This document shows, piece by piece, positions 25,299 through 36,433 of a DNA stretch of 64,000 nucleotides; position 1 is the stretch's first letter; every line of letters begins with the position of its first letter. The notes under the pieces are model-generated. The model ran no database searches. It was not told the DNA's origin and saw only the letters and a program-made list of their open reading frames with translations. Position numbers and translations under genes: made by a program. Origin of the DNA: Hyparrhenia diplandra (lineage: Eukaryota > Streptophyta > Magnoliopsida > Poales > Poaceae); the NCBI GenBank assembly GCA_015847255.1, contig JADLZK010011232.1, positions 62,001 through 126,000 on the forward strand, in the 5' to 3' direction.

Positions 25299-27220
25299 AT
25301 GCACACTGTGCTCTCCTCCAGCACCATCACCTCCCCCGCCGCCACCTCTGCCCTAGCCGCTGGTCACCTCCTCGGTCACAACCCTAACACCTAGTATTCA
25401 AAGACCACTTCGATCCCCACGCCACTGCCATGGGTAACGGCCATGTCTCTTGCTCAAGCATATGAGAGACACTTGGTATCATCGTTGAGGCCAACAAGGC
25501 ACCGAGCCAAAAGTCAGGGAGCTTCCCACCACCAAAAGCACCCGCAAACATGCCGACCACGCCCACCGCAGAAAAGATGTCGGAATGAAGACGTGCCAAC
25601 CTCTGCTTCAACCGCACGTCTGCGAGCTACAAGTGCAAGCACATCTTCAACATCACCGCCATCAGCAACTACGAGCTCGAGAAGGCTGACCAAAGCTTCC
25701 TAATGATGATTGCCATGACCCACTCAGGTCCAGGGTGACTCCCCCACGTACCTCACATGGGTGGTGTTAGGAATAGACGTCCACGTCCTAGTGGACTTAA
25801 GTGTAACGCACAACGTCATCGACATCAATGTCGCCCACACCATCAGCCTCTACTTACCCACGACATCCACACTATTCCCTACCCTTTTGCAGGTTCTACA
25901 CCAAGGTGACTCGGCCAACATGGACCTGTTGGCCCTAGGCGCTTACTCTTCGCCGGCCATGGGACAATGCAACCGGGTGCCCACAAGCATCCTCTTGGGC
26001 CACTCATGGCTGCTGTGGCGCACCATCACGGCGATGACAGTGGTCTTCTCCGACAACCTAAGTCGTACACTTGTCTGTGTCAACAACGTTTAGATCGCCC
26101 TCTTACCAAACTCCTACATGACCACTTATCATTGGGCAAATCTGTCTTGGGCGCCTTCATCTTCGGCACCATGCTTCTCTTGATGACGTCACCGCCAACA
26201 CGCTCAACCTCAACGATCTGGCGCCAGCTTCATGCCTACCTCTCCCCGACAATGATAACGGCATCCACGACACGTTGTCCCACCACGAGAGATGGTCCAT
26301 CCACTTTGGCTTCGGGGCAGCCGACCCACGACCTCTCCTTGCTTCTGTTGAAATGTGTATAGGCGCATTGCCCACCTCTTCCCAATTGCTTAAGCTTTTG
26401 GGTTGAACCGGTCGGTGCATGCAACTTAACATGGTATCAAAGCCAGATGTCTCGAATTTGAATCCTAGTAAAGGCAATTTAAGTCCCCCACCCCTTTATT
26501 TTCCATGTTGTGCCTCTTTATAGCTGCATGTGAGTGGGGGTGTTGAAATGTGTATAAGTGCATGGCCCACCACTTCCCAATCGCTTAAGCTTTTGAGTTG
26601 AACTTGTCGGTGCATGCAACTTGACAACTGCATCATGCGAGGATGCACGCCTAGGGACAAAACACGGCGACCACCTCTAGTTCATCTTTGGCTACATCAG
26701 CAACCTCTCGCTTTGAGTTCGTGCGAACTTCGCACAAGGTAGAACATCATCCTCGCCGACGCCATCTACGGTCACATGACCTGCCACCTAGACACCATCC
26801 TGTGAGGAGGAGCGCTTCTCCCCGATGGAATCAACGACTGGGTCCTACTTCAGCACGAGGACGCGCCGAGCGGAGAAAGGGGCAGTGTGTTATATGTCTA
26901 GTACAGGTCGCCGCCATCCACGGAGCAAACAGCTGACAAGGTTCTGAGGAGGGGCACTGAGAGGCCCCAGTGCCGTGCCCTAAGGGGCCACACACATGGT
27001 AGAGGGGCACCGCCGCCTCACACGCCACTGCTGTCATTGCTATCTTGTTACCATATTGAGTCCTTGGAAAGAGATTGGTTAGTTAAAGAATCACAATTTG
27101 TTAATTGGAAAGAAGAATCCAATCTTACAAGGATCTCCTAGTTGCTTGAGTCCTATAGGGACTACAAATGCAAGCATGTAACCAATCAAATGAAGTAACA
27201 TACGAGCAATTGCTCATTCC

Positions 27221-27262
<42 letters not shown>

Positions 27263-28453
27263 TGCACCCTCCTCTTGCACCGCAACCTCCCACGCCGCCA
27301 CACCTACCACAGCCACCGCCAGTTACCTCACCGGTCATGACCCTGACAATATTTAACTAATTATTACTAAAAAATGATGTTACCAGTAAAAGCACATACA
27401 TTGTATGTGCAATAGGTTCGACTATGATTCAGGGTAATGTTAGGAATTCATGGGTGAAAACCCTGAATTTAAAAAGGAAAACCCATGAATTCCACCATTT
27501 GCAATGAGTTTTCTTTTTAAATAATTCAAAATGTCTACAATAACGGGAAGTAATTGTATTCCAAAGCACCGGTCCCAATGATGCGCAAATCTTTTCAAAA
27601 TTTTCTTAATTACAATGATGCACAAATCTTTTTTGCGTATTCGAGAAAAAAAAAATTGTCTTTTCAAAGCATCCAGGTCCCAAGTCTAGTTTAACACAAG
27701 ATCAGTTCTTTCTTAGATTGCATGGTAAGATCAATTATGACTAGTTGAATGGCCTAGTTGCCTAGTTCTAGTTCAATTAGAATTGATGTTTTTTTTTATT
27801 ATCAATAGAAGTTTAAATCTTCAAAACTGAATGGACTATATGTTTTCAGCACTGCAATCTTGAAGTCCTCGATTAAGTTTCTCAACATACCAAGCCAATT
27901 AATTAGAAGATTAGGATCCCTAAAGTAATTAGCATCGTCCAAGATTTGCCTGCAAATATTATTCACCTGCAGCCGGAGCGCCGAACTCCTTAATGCACAT
28001 GCTGGTGTCGAACACCTTGACGGTGAGCGCGCCGCCGCCCTCGTGCCGGAGCACGACGAACCAACCGAGGCCGACGTCGTGCGCGGCCAAGAACTCCGCC
28101 CAGCCGCGCCCCAGGAACGCACCGTCGCCGTCCCGGCCCACGTCCACACGCCACACCTTGCCGAACGGAGAGACCACGAGGGCCGTCGGCTCTGGAGACG
28201 CCCCTTCGCCTCCGCCGTCGCCAGCATTTAAGCACCCGGCAAGCTCGTCGGAAATGCGCTGCGGAATCAGTTTGTGAGTTTAGTAGATCGTCAGCACAGT
28301 GAAGCAAGCGTCGATCGGCGATTGAGATCGACGGGCGATCGAGGGAGGCTGTGGTGTGCTTACCAACTTGTCGAAGGAACGAGGAAGCAGGACCTTGAAT
28401 TGCTTCGCCATGGCGTGCACGCCAGGACCAGCAGGGTCGCTGGGCGATGGCAT
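21606..28453 (-). CDS. B3 DNA-binding protein with four B3 domains (REM-type), gene A
   Basis: Plant-specific nuclear DNA-binding protein of the reproductive-meristem B3 class; its targets are unknown. Exons on the minus strand: 28453-28364, 28258-27967, 24657-24575, 24429-24142, 24058-23863, 22625-22388, 22262-22051, 21845-21606. B3 domain 1 spans exons 1-2 (MAKQFKVLLP, GRGWAEFLAAH, GWFVVLRHEG). Domain 2 spans exons 3-4 (CKPQFIRIFHPYL, FFTGGWSQFLEFHGI). Domain 3 is exon 6 and domain 4 is exon 8, both with GWK..C....KVGDVCTFN-like cores. Linkers in exons 5 and 7 are Lys/Ser-rich and end in a WIRK motif. Exon 4 lacks a base near 24348; exon 5 has an extra base in the runs at 23976-23983 and 23894-23899. 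Corrected length is 545 aa. Exon 7 uses a CAGCAG (NAGNAG) acceptor. I recall similar proteins clustered on rice chromosome 3, unverified. Confidence 0.85.
22626..23862. other. Intron 5 of B3 gene A, with unidentified insert
   Basis: 1237 bases against 449 in B3 gene B, so about 0.8 kb was gained here. The extra sequence (roughly 22830-23640) contains short open frames but no domain I recognise. It is probably a transposon fragment. Confidence 0.45.
24910..25389 (+). repeat. 5' LTR
   Basis: TGTTACACGTCC...CCCTAACA. Shares long blocks with 26888-27348 (GAATCCAATCTT, AAGGATCTCCTAG, GCATGTAACCAATCAAAT). It is visibly diverged from its partner, so the insertion is not recent. Confidence 0.85.
25252..25297 (+). 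repeat. (CT)n microsatellite in the 5' LTR
   Basis: About 23 uninterrupted CT units near the LTR 3' end. The partner LTR has a shorter CT run that changes into CA repeats, so the tract expanded after insertion. Confidence 0.95.
25761..25850 (+). pseudogene. Retroelement protease remnant
   Basis: VHVLVDLSVTHNVIDINVAH resembles the plant retropepsin-like core (LVDSGSTHNFI). The catalytic Asp is present but the following Ser-Gly has changed to Leu-Ser. It is only a fragment of a degraded pol region. Confidence 0.5.
26346..26626 (+). mobile_element. SMART/TRIM miniature LTR retrotransposon
   Basis: Two 86-bp direct repeats (26346-26431 and 26541-26626) start TGTTGAAATGTGTATA and end in ACA. TGGTATCAAAGCC (26432-26444), a near-perfect initiator-Met-tRNA primer site, follows the first repeat at once. 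GTGAGTGGGGG (26530-26540), a polypurine tract, precedes the second. Total length is 281 bases, the size of grass SMART elements. It has no coding capacity. Flanks (GCTTC and ACTGC) do not match, so the target-site duplication is lost or mutated. Confidence 0.85.
26888..27348 (+). repeat. 3' LTR
   Basis: TGTTATATGTC...GACCCTGACA, partner of 24910-25389, followed directly by the ATATT duplication. Confidence 0.85.
27220..27262 (+). repeat. (CT)n(CA)n microsatellite in the 3' LTR
   Basis: A CT run passes into ten CA units, at the position equivalent to the longer CT run of the 5' LTR. Confidence 0.95.
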
Positions 28454-28637
28454 GGCGATGCTGGATGCTGCAGCATACGAACGGCCGTGTCCCTTGTGTC
28501 AACCAGATAATCACGAAATGGCGTTTAGGTTTCCTTCTCAATCAGTAAATGAGCAAAATAAGCGTCCGTTTGTGTTTACAAATAAATGAAATAATAAAGG
28601 AAATAAAAGCAAGGCCAAATAGTTTCTATAATAACTA

Positions 28638-28785
28638 CTCCCTCCATTCCAAATTGTAGTTCACTTTGGCTTTTATAGATACATTGATTTTTGCTATGCA
28701 CCTAGTTATACACTATGTCTAGATACATGGTAAAAGAAATAGATCTAGAAAAGCCAAAGTGAACTACAATTTGGAACGGAGGGAG
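28638..28785. mobile_element. Stowaway MITE, well preserved
   Basis: CTCCCTCCATTCCAAATTGT and its continuation AGTTCACTTTGGCTTTT are mirrored at the right end (AAAAGCCAAAGTGAACTACA, then ATTTGGAACGGAGGGAG). TA on both sides is the target-site duplication. The 148-bp element is about 185 bases upstream of the B3 gene A start codon. Confidence 0.92.
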
Positions 28786-28787
28786 TA

Positions 28788-30705
28788 ACAAACTTGTCAT
28801 AGAAACAATACATCATGCAATCCGAGTCTATATAATCACTATACTGTTGTTCTAACTCGCATGAAAACGGTTGATGAATCTGGATCACATACAAGATACT
28901 GAATATATACTAGGATATTTTTTTTTCAAGAAAAAATCAGACAGAAGAAACCCCTTTTTTTTTTTAATACCAGAAGAAACCCTTTGCTTGGCCGTGTTTC
29001 GCTGGTGATCTTTTATAACTTTTTGTTCGCTATTATCGTTGGTTGTGTATTTTTATACCTTTGTTTTCCTAGTTTGGTGGATGTTTTTCTTTCCAAAAAT
29101 AGGTATGTTTCTCTTGACCTATGGCGGGCAACACGCATGGCTAAGGATGGATAACGAGCTAGCTCGGCTCATTTTAGCTCCTTAGGATAACTAGCTCAGC
29201 TCGTTATCTTAACGAGTCAGAAAAACCGGCTTGTCTTGGTTGTTTACGAGCTTGAGGCGTCTCGTTAAGCTCGAAAGGTAACAAAAGTAAAACATCCAAC
29301 AACCTTAAATCGAACCAAAAAAAATATGTGCTAACATATATACAAGTATAATAATATATTATGGTATTACACTTGTCCACTCTCGGATACCAATACCATG
29401 CATAATCTTCGTTCGTTTGGCTCACGAGCTATCTCTAGTTGGCTCGTTATAGCTCACGAAGTTAAAATCTTGGCTTGGCTCGTTATCAAGTTTCGAGCCG
29501 AAATGCTGAAAGCAAGCTAACGAGTTTTGAGTTTTTCGTCTAGCCTTGTGTGTGGAAGATTGTTTTGTTTTCTTTTGTTCTTAGCGGTGGTCGACAATTA
29601 CCATATCCTTGGAGCTGATCACATGTAGCTCTAGGAAAACCTAGATTTGAAGCTCTAGGCATATTAAGTATATTTACATGACCCATTTCATTTATATTTT
29701 AGATTAAATGAAAATATTTAAACCACATTATTGAGCTTGCTTAGTACATCGAAACCCTTTCCTTGCTATATATTTATAACTTATTGAGGTATCAAGTCAC
29801 ATCTTGCTTTGAATCAACTTTAAGCACGTACATACATATTGAATATCATTTCATTTGCATTATTGTTTTATGCTAGAACTAGATTGTTTCCGTAAGATTC
29901 CTTCTCAATAATATTTATCTATAAACCATTCAAGCATTGACAACTGACCATCAACAATCTTGGTCTGATTTCTCAATTATGCCATTTGCTACACAATGAG
30001 TCCCATCACACATGAAACTCAGCTTTTGCATTGACCATAAACATGTTACTTTGTGTTTAAACCTGAAAATGTCCCGTCAAAATTGATGATAAAATGTTTT
30101 TAATTCCTTGGAACACCCACTGAATTATCATGATTAATTCGTTATAAATTGGTTTACTTGTACGTCAAATTGTGGTAACTCCAAGTCAATGCCAATTATA
30201 GCAACTTTTGCTTGTATTCTGATAACATTTTTGCATTCTTTTTAGAGAACACAGGAGGGTCCAAAGTCTGGTAAATAAAATAAAATAAAATTAAAACCAT
30301 ATAGTATAGGTAGGAAAGATTACGAATTCTATTCGTCGTCTCATCTTCAAACCAAAAAAGCAGAGGCGGGGATGGCCCATTGGGCTTCATTTAGGGGAGG
30401 TCAACTGACCTGCCAATTTAGCCCAACTCCCATGTATAGCTAGCTACCCAGTGATCTGCAGTCCAGAACCAAGCCTTTGATCACCGGCTCGTGATTCATT
30501 AGCGATAATGCTGGATCACCATTAATTAGCCATAACATAGATACTTTGACATAAGCTAGTTTTATGCGGTTATGCCAAAAATCTAAACATGTAACTGGAA
30601 GTAGATAGGACATCCATATGAAGCAAAATACAGCATATTAACTACAAGTATCTGGAACATCAGTAGATAGGCGTTGAAGCCAGCCCTAACTGCCCAAGCC
30701 ATAGC
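28788..30705. other. Intergenic between the B3 genes
   Basis: AT-rich. 29150-29530 holds many copies of GAGCTCGTTA / TAACGAGC-like motifs in both orientations (for example AACGAGTCAG, CTCGTTAAGCTC, GGCTCGTTATAGCTC), probably the terminal part of an unclassified DNA transposon. No gene is visible. Confidence 0.45.
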
Positions 30706-33700
30706 TTAGTGACGACGTGTGATGACGACATGCCACAGCTTGGTTTCGATGACATTGAAGGTGCAGACGTCACCTACCTCCACTTTGTTATCCCTGCAGA
30801 ACTCTTTCCATCCCCGCACAATACTGTAACAAGTTTTCCAGCAACCACCAACCTTCCAAGAGTTCTTGCTGTCGATTGAGGTCTTGAGCGTGATCGTGCT
30901 CGTGCAGTCTTTCCGCAATCCAATCTGTTTGCAGAAGGCCCGTGCCAAAGACTGCAATAAGCGCAATCAGGTTAGTTACACAACTGATTATTGTAATGTA
31001 ATAAGCTATATTTGTCTATTGACGTATATATCAGTCGATACAAACCACTTGTTCATGTAGGTTTCAGTACTATACATTTTGATAGCATATGCTCTGACTA
31101 ATTAAAAATATCAAAATGTGGTGTTCAATCAGTTCAGATTTTGACTGACTTTAACCCTAGTCCTAACTTCCTAGAATCAACGGTAGAATGACCATACTTA
31201 CAAGGTGCTTTGTTATTGAGAAGGTATTCATCTCCTTCCGTATCCAAGATGGTGGCCCAATGTCATAGACACATTCTGTGTATGATGGTATCACGGAAGA
31301 TTTTGGCCTCGTAGCTCCTTCACTACTTGAACTACCGTTGTCGGTCCTGTGGTCCCTACTGGATGAACAAGGTGGTTGTTGCTTAAAAGCATTTGTTAAT
31401 GTTGCTGCATCATAAAAAAAAAAATGGACATGCACTTTTTAGTATTTAACTTACAATCAATCTATTGCGAGCAATCTCTGCATATGAAAAAAAAAAAAAC
31501 TGATTTATATTTGTGCTTACAGCGTGTGATAGTTACATGCCACAGTGTGGTTTCGATGATGTTGAAGGTGCACAGGTCGCCAATTTTGAGCCTGTTATCC
31601 CGGTAGAAGGTCTTCCAGCCCTCTCCGAGAATGCAGTGATATTTCTTGTATGCACAACCACGTACCTGCCATGATTTGGTGCTGTCCATTTTTGTCTTAA
31701 GGGTGATTGTGCAATTCATCTGGAACCCAATCCGGTTGCAGAACTTCTGTGACAACGACTACAAGCATTATGATGTAACAGTTTATTTCATTAAGCATCT
31801 TGATAGTTGCTAGTGGGCAAATACTAATTATTCAATAATTACTAAGTGCCTCTTCATGTGGGTTGGCTTGGACAGATATGAAAAATATTGTAGAGGCTAC
31901 AATATTTGGTCAATGTTTCTCCTTTATTTTTTTATTAGATATGAAAAACAAGTTGTGCCATAAAAAGTCTGAAACCCATGTTTACAATTTACATGACTGG
32001 AGGTGATAACTGAAAGCAATAGAGATTGCGTGGAATTAGTAGATGCATTGTCTATACCTGGCCCAGGCCCATATACGCATGTAGACATTTACATTCTAAC
32101 AATAACAGATCTAATTGTATGATAGAAGCGGAAATGTAATAAAGCATCAAAATAATGAAATAACAAAAATAGAGAATGCAATCAAGCAGATCAAAAGCTG
32201 AGCTTACAAGGTGTTCAAGTGCATAGTAGTTGTTTATCTTTTTCCTTATCCAAGATGATGTCCCAATCTGATAGGGCTCAACCAGTGATGGGGAAGTCCC
32301 CGAACTTTTGGCCTCTTGTTTCCTCCACTGCTTAACTTCTCATAATTGCTTTTACGTTTCCTGACGGGGGAAGGTGTTTCCTGTTGTTTTTCAGGATCTG
32401 TTAACGAGAAGGCAAAAGTTATATATGCATATCGTTATATCTGCCAGTAGTAGCCTCAATACAACAAACATCAGTTCATTTTCTCACTTAGTTGAATCCC
32501 AGCGTTCTGGTTCTTGAAATCTTTTTGTCTTCCACTAAGTTCGAATGCTTTGAATTTGAAAACCATGTTTCCTTCATATCTCAAGAGCAAAACTTCGCCA
32601 TTCGATATTCCATGGAAGTCCAGAAATTGTGACAAGCCACCTGTGAAGAAGATGCCTGATTGATCATTCTTAAGCTCAATACGCCAAAATTTGCCAATTG
32701 GGCTGAGAATGGTAGCTGTCCGGCTGTTTAGGCACTCTCCTCTGATGTGATCTTTCACAAACCTAGCAGGCAATATCTGCACCAAAACACATATGGAAGA
32801 AAAACGACCAATGTTCACAATACAACTCAAGTATAACTGTTCAACAGGATGTATATTCTTATCAGAATATAGTATCCAGAGTTGAGTTTGCATACCATCT
32901 TTTCCGAGAGATACGGATGAAAAATCCTGATGAACTGTGGCTTGCAGACAATACCTTTGGTGCTTTTGGATGTCATAACTGAAGAAAATGTGATTCGAGT
33001 ATCAATACAAACTGAAAAATTATAGTGCCACCAATTCCAAATGCAGGTCATTTTAGAATTCTAGCCGCAGCCAAATAGCAATCATAAATTATATGTGATT
33101 CACGGGGACAATTTAGAACCCGTGGATTCCACCATTAGCAAAAATATTTGCATTATGGCTTCTTTGAATACACTCATATACAACTAAATCGGTGGAGTGA
33201 ACTGGGGCGAAAAATTACTTAAATTTTCATCCCAGTCCACAATGCTCGTGGATTGAGATAATTATAAATAAATCCAAACAGCCAGATTTTACTATGACCA
33301 AATCACTTGTTTCCAATTTTATTTTAGCACAAGATCAGTTATTTTGCTTAAACATTCGGTGAAAAAAATGTAGTTAGGAACCTCAAACTCAGCTAGTCAA
33401 AAAAAGAAAAGATCGATTAAGTTTCTCAACGCCCCATGCCAATTAAATAGGAGGAACCCTAAATTAATTAGCATCATCCAAGATTTTCATGGAAATAAAT
33501 GTTGACCTGCAGCCGGAGCGCCGAACTCCTTGAGGCACAAGCTGGTGTCGAACACCTTGACGGTGAGCGCGCCGCCGCCCTCGTGCCGGAGCACGACGAA
33601 CCAACCGACGCCGATGCCGTGCGCGGCCAAGAACTCCGCCAACCCGCGCCCCAGGAACGCACCGTCGCCGTCCCGGCCCACCTCCACGCGCCAGACCTTG

Positions 33701-33957
33701 CCGAACGGGCTGACCACGAGGGCCGTCGGCTCTGGCGCCCCTTCGCCCTCGCCGGCGTCGAAGCACCCGGCGAGCTCGTCGGAGATGCGCTGTGGAATCA
33801 TTGGGTTTCGTTAGCACAGTGAAGCATCGGCGACTGAGATCGACCGGCAAACGAGGGAGGCTGTGCTTACCAGCTTGTGGAAGGAAGGAGGAAGCAGGAC
33901 CTTGAACTGCTTCGCCATGGCCCGCGCACTAGGGCCGGAGTCGCTGGGAGATGGCAT
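30706..33957 (-). CDS. B3 DNA-binding protein with four B3 domains (REM-type), gene B
   Basis: Tandem paralog of B3 gene A with the same exon plan and no large insertions. Exons on the minus strand: 33957-33871, 33789-33507, 32978-32896, 32776-32488, 32397-32208, 31758-31521, 31404-31202, 30951-30706. Domain 1 is exons 1-2 (MAKQFKVLLP, VSPFGKVWRVEVGRDGDGAF). Domain 2 is exons 3-4 (CKPQFIRIFHPYLSEKM, GIFFTGGLSQFLDFHGI). Domain 3 is exon 6 (SWQVRG, GEGWKTFYRDNRLKIGDLC). Domain 4 is exon 8 (GWKEFCRDNKVEVGDVCTFN). Linkers carry KRPK/RPK basic motifs, possible nuclear localisation signals, and end YQIGTSSWIRK / YDIGPPSWIRK. One A seems to be missing in the exon 5 run at 32306-32309. Restored length is 539 aa. 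An upstream in-frame ATG (33957) precedes the MAKQ ATG (33918); either may start translation. Confidence 0.88.
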
Positions 33958-34533
33958 GGCGATGCTGGACGCTGCACTCCAGCAGCTACTGAATTTACAG
34001 TGTATTTTGTTGGAGAGTGGATCCGTGGGTTGAACCCTTTTTTAGAGTGTTTCTTGTTTGATTTTCTTTTTTTTTTTTTTTTTCCTTCTTCTTTTTTCTT
34101 TTTCTTTCCGCACAAAGGTGATCAGATTTATGTGTTTGATTTCTTTTTTTTCTTTTTTATTTCTGAAAGCCTGCAGTCGTATATATGTGTTGCTGTGTAA
34201 CACATTGATAATGAATTCTCAATTGTAACAAAGTAATTTATATGTGTTGAAATGTTAAAATGCTAGAGGAAGTGCACACTTGGAAGTAACATCACCGTTT
34301 GAGTGGTGAGGTGATTAGATTCATATAAGTTCCATTTCGTACATCCATTCAAACAAGTGATGGGTTCGCTCCAAGGCTCTACAGTCATTTAAGAACCAAA
34401 CATGCTGTGGGTTGGAGTAATCCCAAAAACAAGGGTTGGAGCCAACCCAACCCACAGATCCCGCAACCAAACATATGGTTATGGAGCATAGGATCACGGA
34501 ACGCGGCGTTTCGCCCCGTTTCCATCTCAATTA
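33958..34533. other. 5' flank of B3 gene B
   Basis: Divergent from the 5' flank of gene A beyond about 20 bases. Contains T-rich/pyrimidine runs (34069-34160). No gene recognised. Confidence 0.4.
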
Positions 34534-34751
34534 GAGCAAGTATTATAATGTCGTTGGTTGGCTATGAGGTTCTTTACGGCGTTCTCTCGACCCACCTATA
34601 GAAGCGATTAGTTCTTCCTAATTAATATGAGGTCCACTGTATTGGTTCTTGTGCCCAAGTCGGATGTAAGCTTACGACCCCCACTTCTACTCTTTTCTCT
34701 CCTCCACGTCGGCATTTAGCCGGAACTTACGACCAACCATAATACTTGCTC
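34534..34751. mobile_element. Tourist-like (PIF/Harbinger) MITE
   Basis: Left end GAGCAAGTATTATAATG, right end CATAATACTTGCTC, flanked by TTA on both sides (34531-34533, 34752-34754). A 3-bp TTA duplication with GAGCA-type termini is typical of Tourist elements. Confidence 0.8.
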
Positions 34752-35009
34752 TTACTCCTCGCCGCCGACGTCAATTTTCGTGTCACAAATTTGACTTGAT
34801 TTGTATAAAATACATTCAATATTTATGTCTTTAAGTAAATTTATTAAAAAACTAGACAAAAAGATCTTTTTCGGTGATACTAATTACTTAGCATAAATAT
34901 TTATATATTTTAATATATAATTGCCGGCAGTAATTTTCGAAGCAGAACGACAAACATTTAGGGACGGAGGGGGTCCATCGGTAAATTAATCTTTTAATAA
35001 AAATTAATA

Positions 35010-35234
35010 CTCCCTCCGTTCCAAATAGCGCCGTTTTCGCTCCGATAAATAACTTTATCTAAATATATATTAAAATATATTAATATTTATATTAAATAAT
35101 TAGTATTATTGGAAAGATCTTTTAATTTAATTTTTTAACGGAATTATTTTGGAGTTGTGCGTTTTTCTATAAACCGAAGTCAAATTTGTGGCACCTAATA
35201 CTAAAAACGACATTTAATTTGGGGACGGAGGGAG
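35010..35234. mobile_element. Stowaway MITE
   Basis: CTCCCTCCGTTCCAAATAG at the left, AATTTGGGGACGGAGGGAG at the right, TA on both sides. A related decayed piece in inverse orientation ends at about 34972 (TTTAGGGACGGAGGGGG), giving two head-to-head family members. Confidence 0.82.
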
Positions 35235-35236
35235 TA

Positions 35237-36416
35237 AAAGTAAACTCAGTGTTTGTTTGTTCGGTTGTATAAGAGCGGGCACAACAATAATTTTATAGCC
35301 AAACAAATGTAGAAACAGTGGTGGGCTTAGATATAACCGAACTATGTGGATTCCGCTCGTTGCCGCGGGTATGCAGGAGTGTATCCCCCACGTGTTGCTG
35401 CGATAATTTTTGTATATGAGACGTCTTATGCATGCATCGAAGCGTGTTCACATCCAATTTAGTTTTGTAGCGCTGCAAAAGAGAATGGTTCCTGGTTTGA
35501 GAAATAATGAAGTCATGATACACATGAATGTTTATTTAAATCTTCAAGGGAATCCAACGAATTTTATTCCATGATACAAAAATCAGAAATAATATACATT
35601 GCAAAGTTGTATGAAGCTGGTGATTGCGAAAGTAAGTCGGTGGTAAATTTATCTTCCACTAAAACAATAGTAGTTAGTGCTACTGATGGTGTTATGCATA
35701 TGTACATAAGCAAGACCTTGATTCGGCGGGGCTCTTAAACATTGTCAATGAGATGTCGATGATCATTGCATTCTTTAGACCGAGATAAAAAAAGGTTGGA
35801 ATCGTTCATGTACACAATGCTCATCATGACGATGAAGTTGACCAAAAATCTGATCTCATCGAAGACTTTACGCATTCGATGAGACCAAGATAAAAAAAGG
35901 TTGGAGTCGTTTCATTTTTTTCAAAAGCGCGAATCCCGCCTCAACCTTGCAACTATCACCGCCGCAAATATGCCAACACCACCATGTGTACATCACCATG
36001 TGCTCGTGTGTTAGCATTTTCACAATCAATTTCGAAGGACGGGTTAGCTCTCTAGGTTAGAATGCATGCATATGATTTTGAACCTAGAGGCACATGAGGA
36101 TCGATGTTGCCGAGGTTTTCCCCTCTTTATAAATCTGGCTATCGATCCTAAATCACTCACACCCTCTATGATGTTTTGAGTGTGAAATCAAAATGGCCCT
36201 ATGGTATACCTTCTCCTTGAGCCCATTTTGATCCTTGAATCCATGCCACGCGAGCACTTGATCATCTTTTGGATCACACCAATCCATCCACCATGAGCAC
36301 CACGTGCTCCACCATTAGTTCAACCAAACTCCAATCTAATCATACACTTAGCAAAGAGATTAGTCCTAAGGATGTCACTAATTAGCCAAAACCAAACTAG
36401 AGATCTTTAAAGGGCC
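35237..36416. other. Intergenic, no gene recognised
   Basis: AT-rich. A repeated phrase (AGATAAAAAAAGGTTGGA) occurs near 35783 and 35889. The sequence around 36010-36360 resembles retroelement-derived intergenic DNA, but no terminus or domain could be identified. Confidence 0.4.
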
Positions 36417-36433
36417 AACTACTCTTGTCACAT

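Larger units (their letters stand above)
24910..27348 (+). mobile_element. Small decayed Ty3/gypsy-like retrotransposon in intron 2 of B3 gene A
   Basis: Two LTRs (24910-25389 and 26888-27348) are flanked by a perfect 5-bp duplication ATATT (24905-24909, 27349-27353). After the 5' LTR, CTAGTATTCAAAGACC is a decayed initiator-Met-tRNA primer site (TGGTATCAGAGCC). GGAGAAAGGGGCAG before the 3' LTR fits a polypurine tract. The 1.5-kb interior has a zinc-knuckle-like remnant (near 25600-25680) and a protease-like remnant, all interrupted. It lies antisense to the host gene and accounts for most of the 3.3-kb intron (528 bases in gene B). Confidence 0.88.

Noticed and set aside
27168..27356. (CT)n(CA)n tract as a promoter or coding repeat
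   Set aside because: It is part of the retrotransposon 3' LTR and has a counterpart in the 5' LTR.
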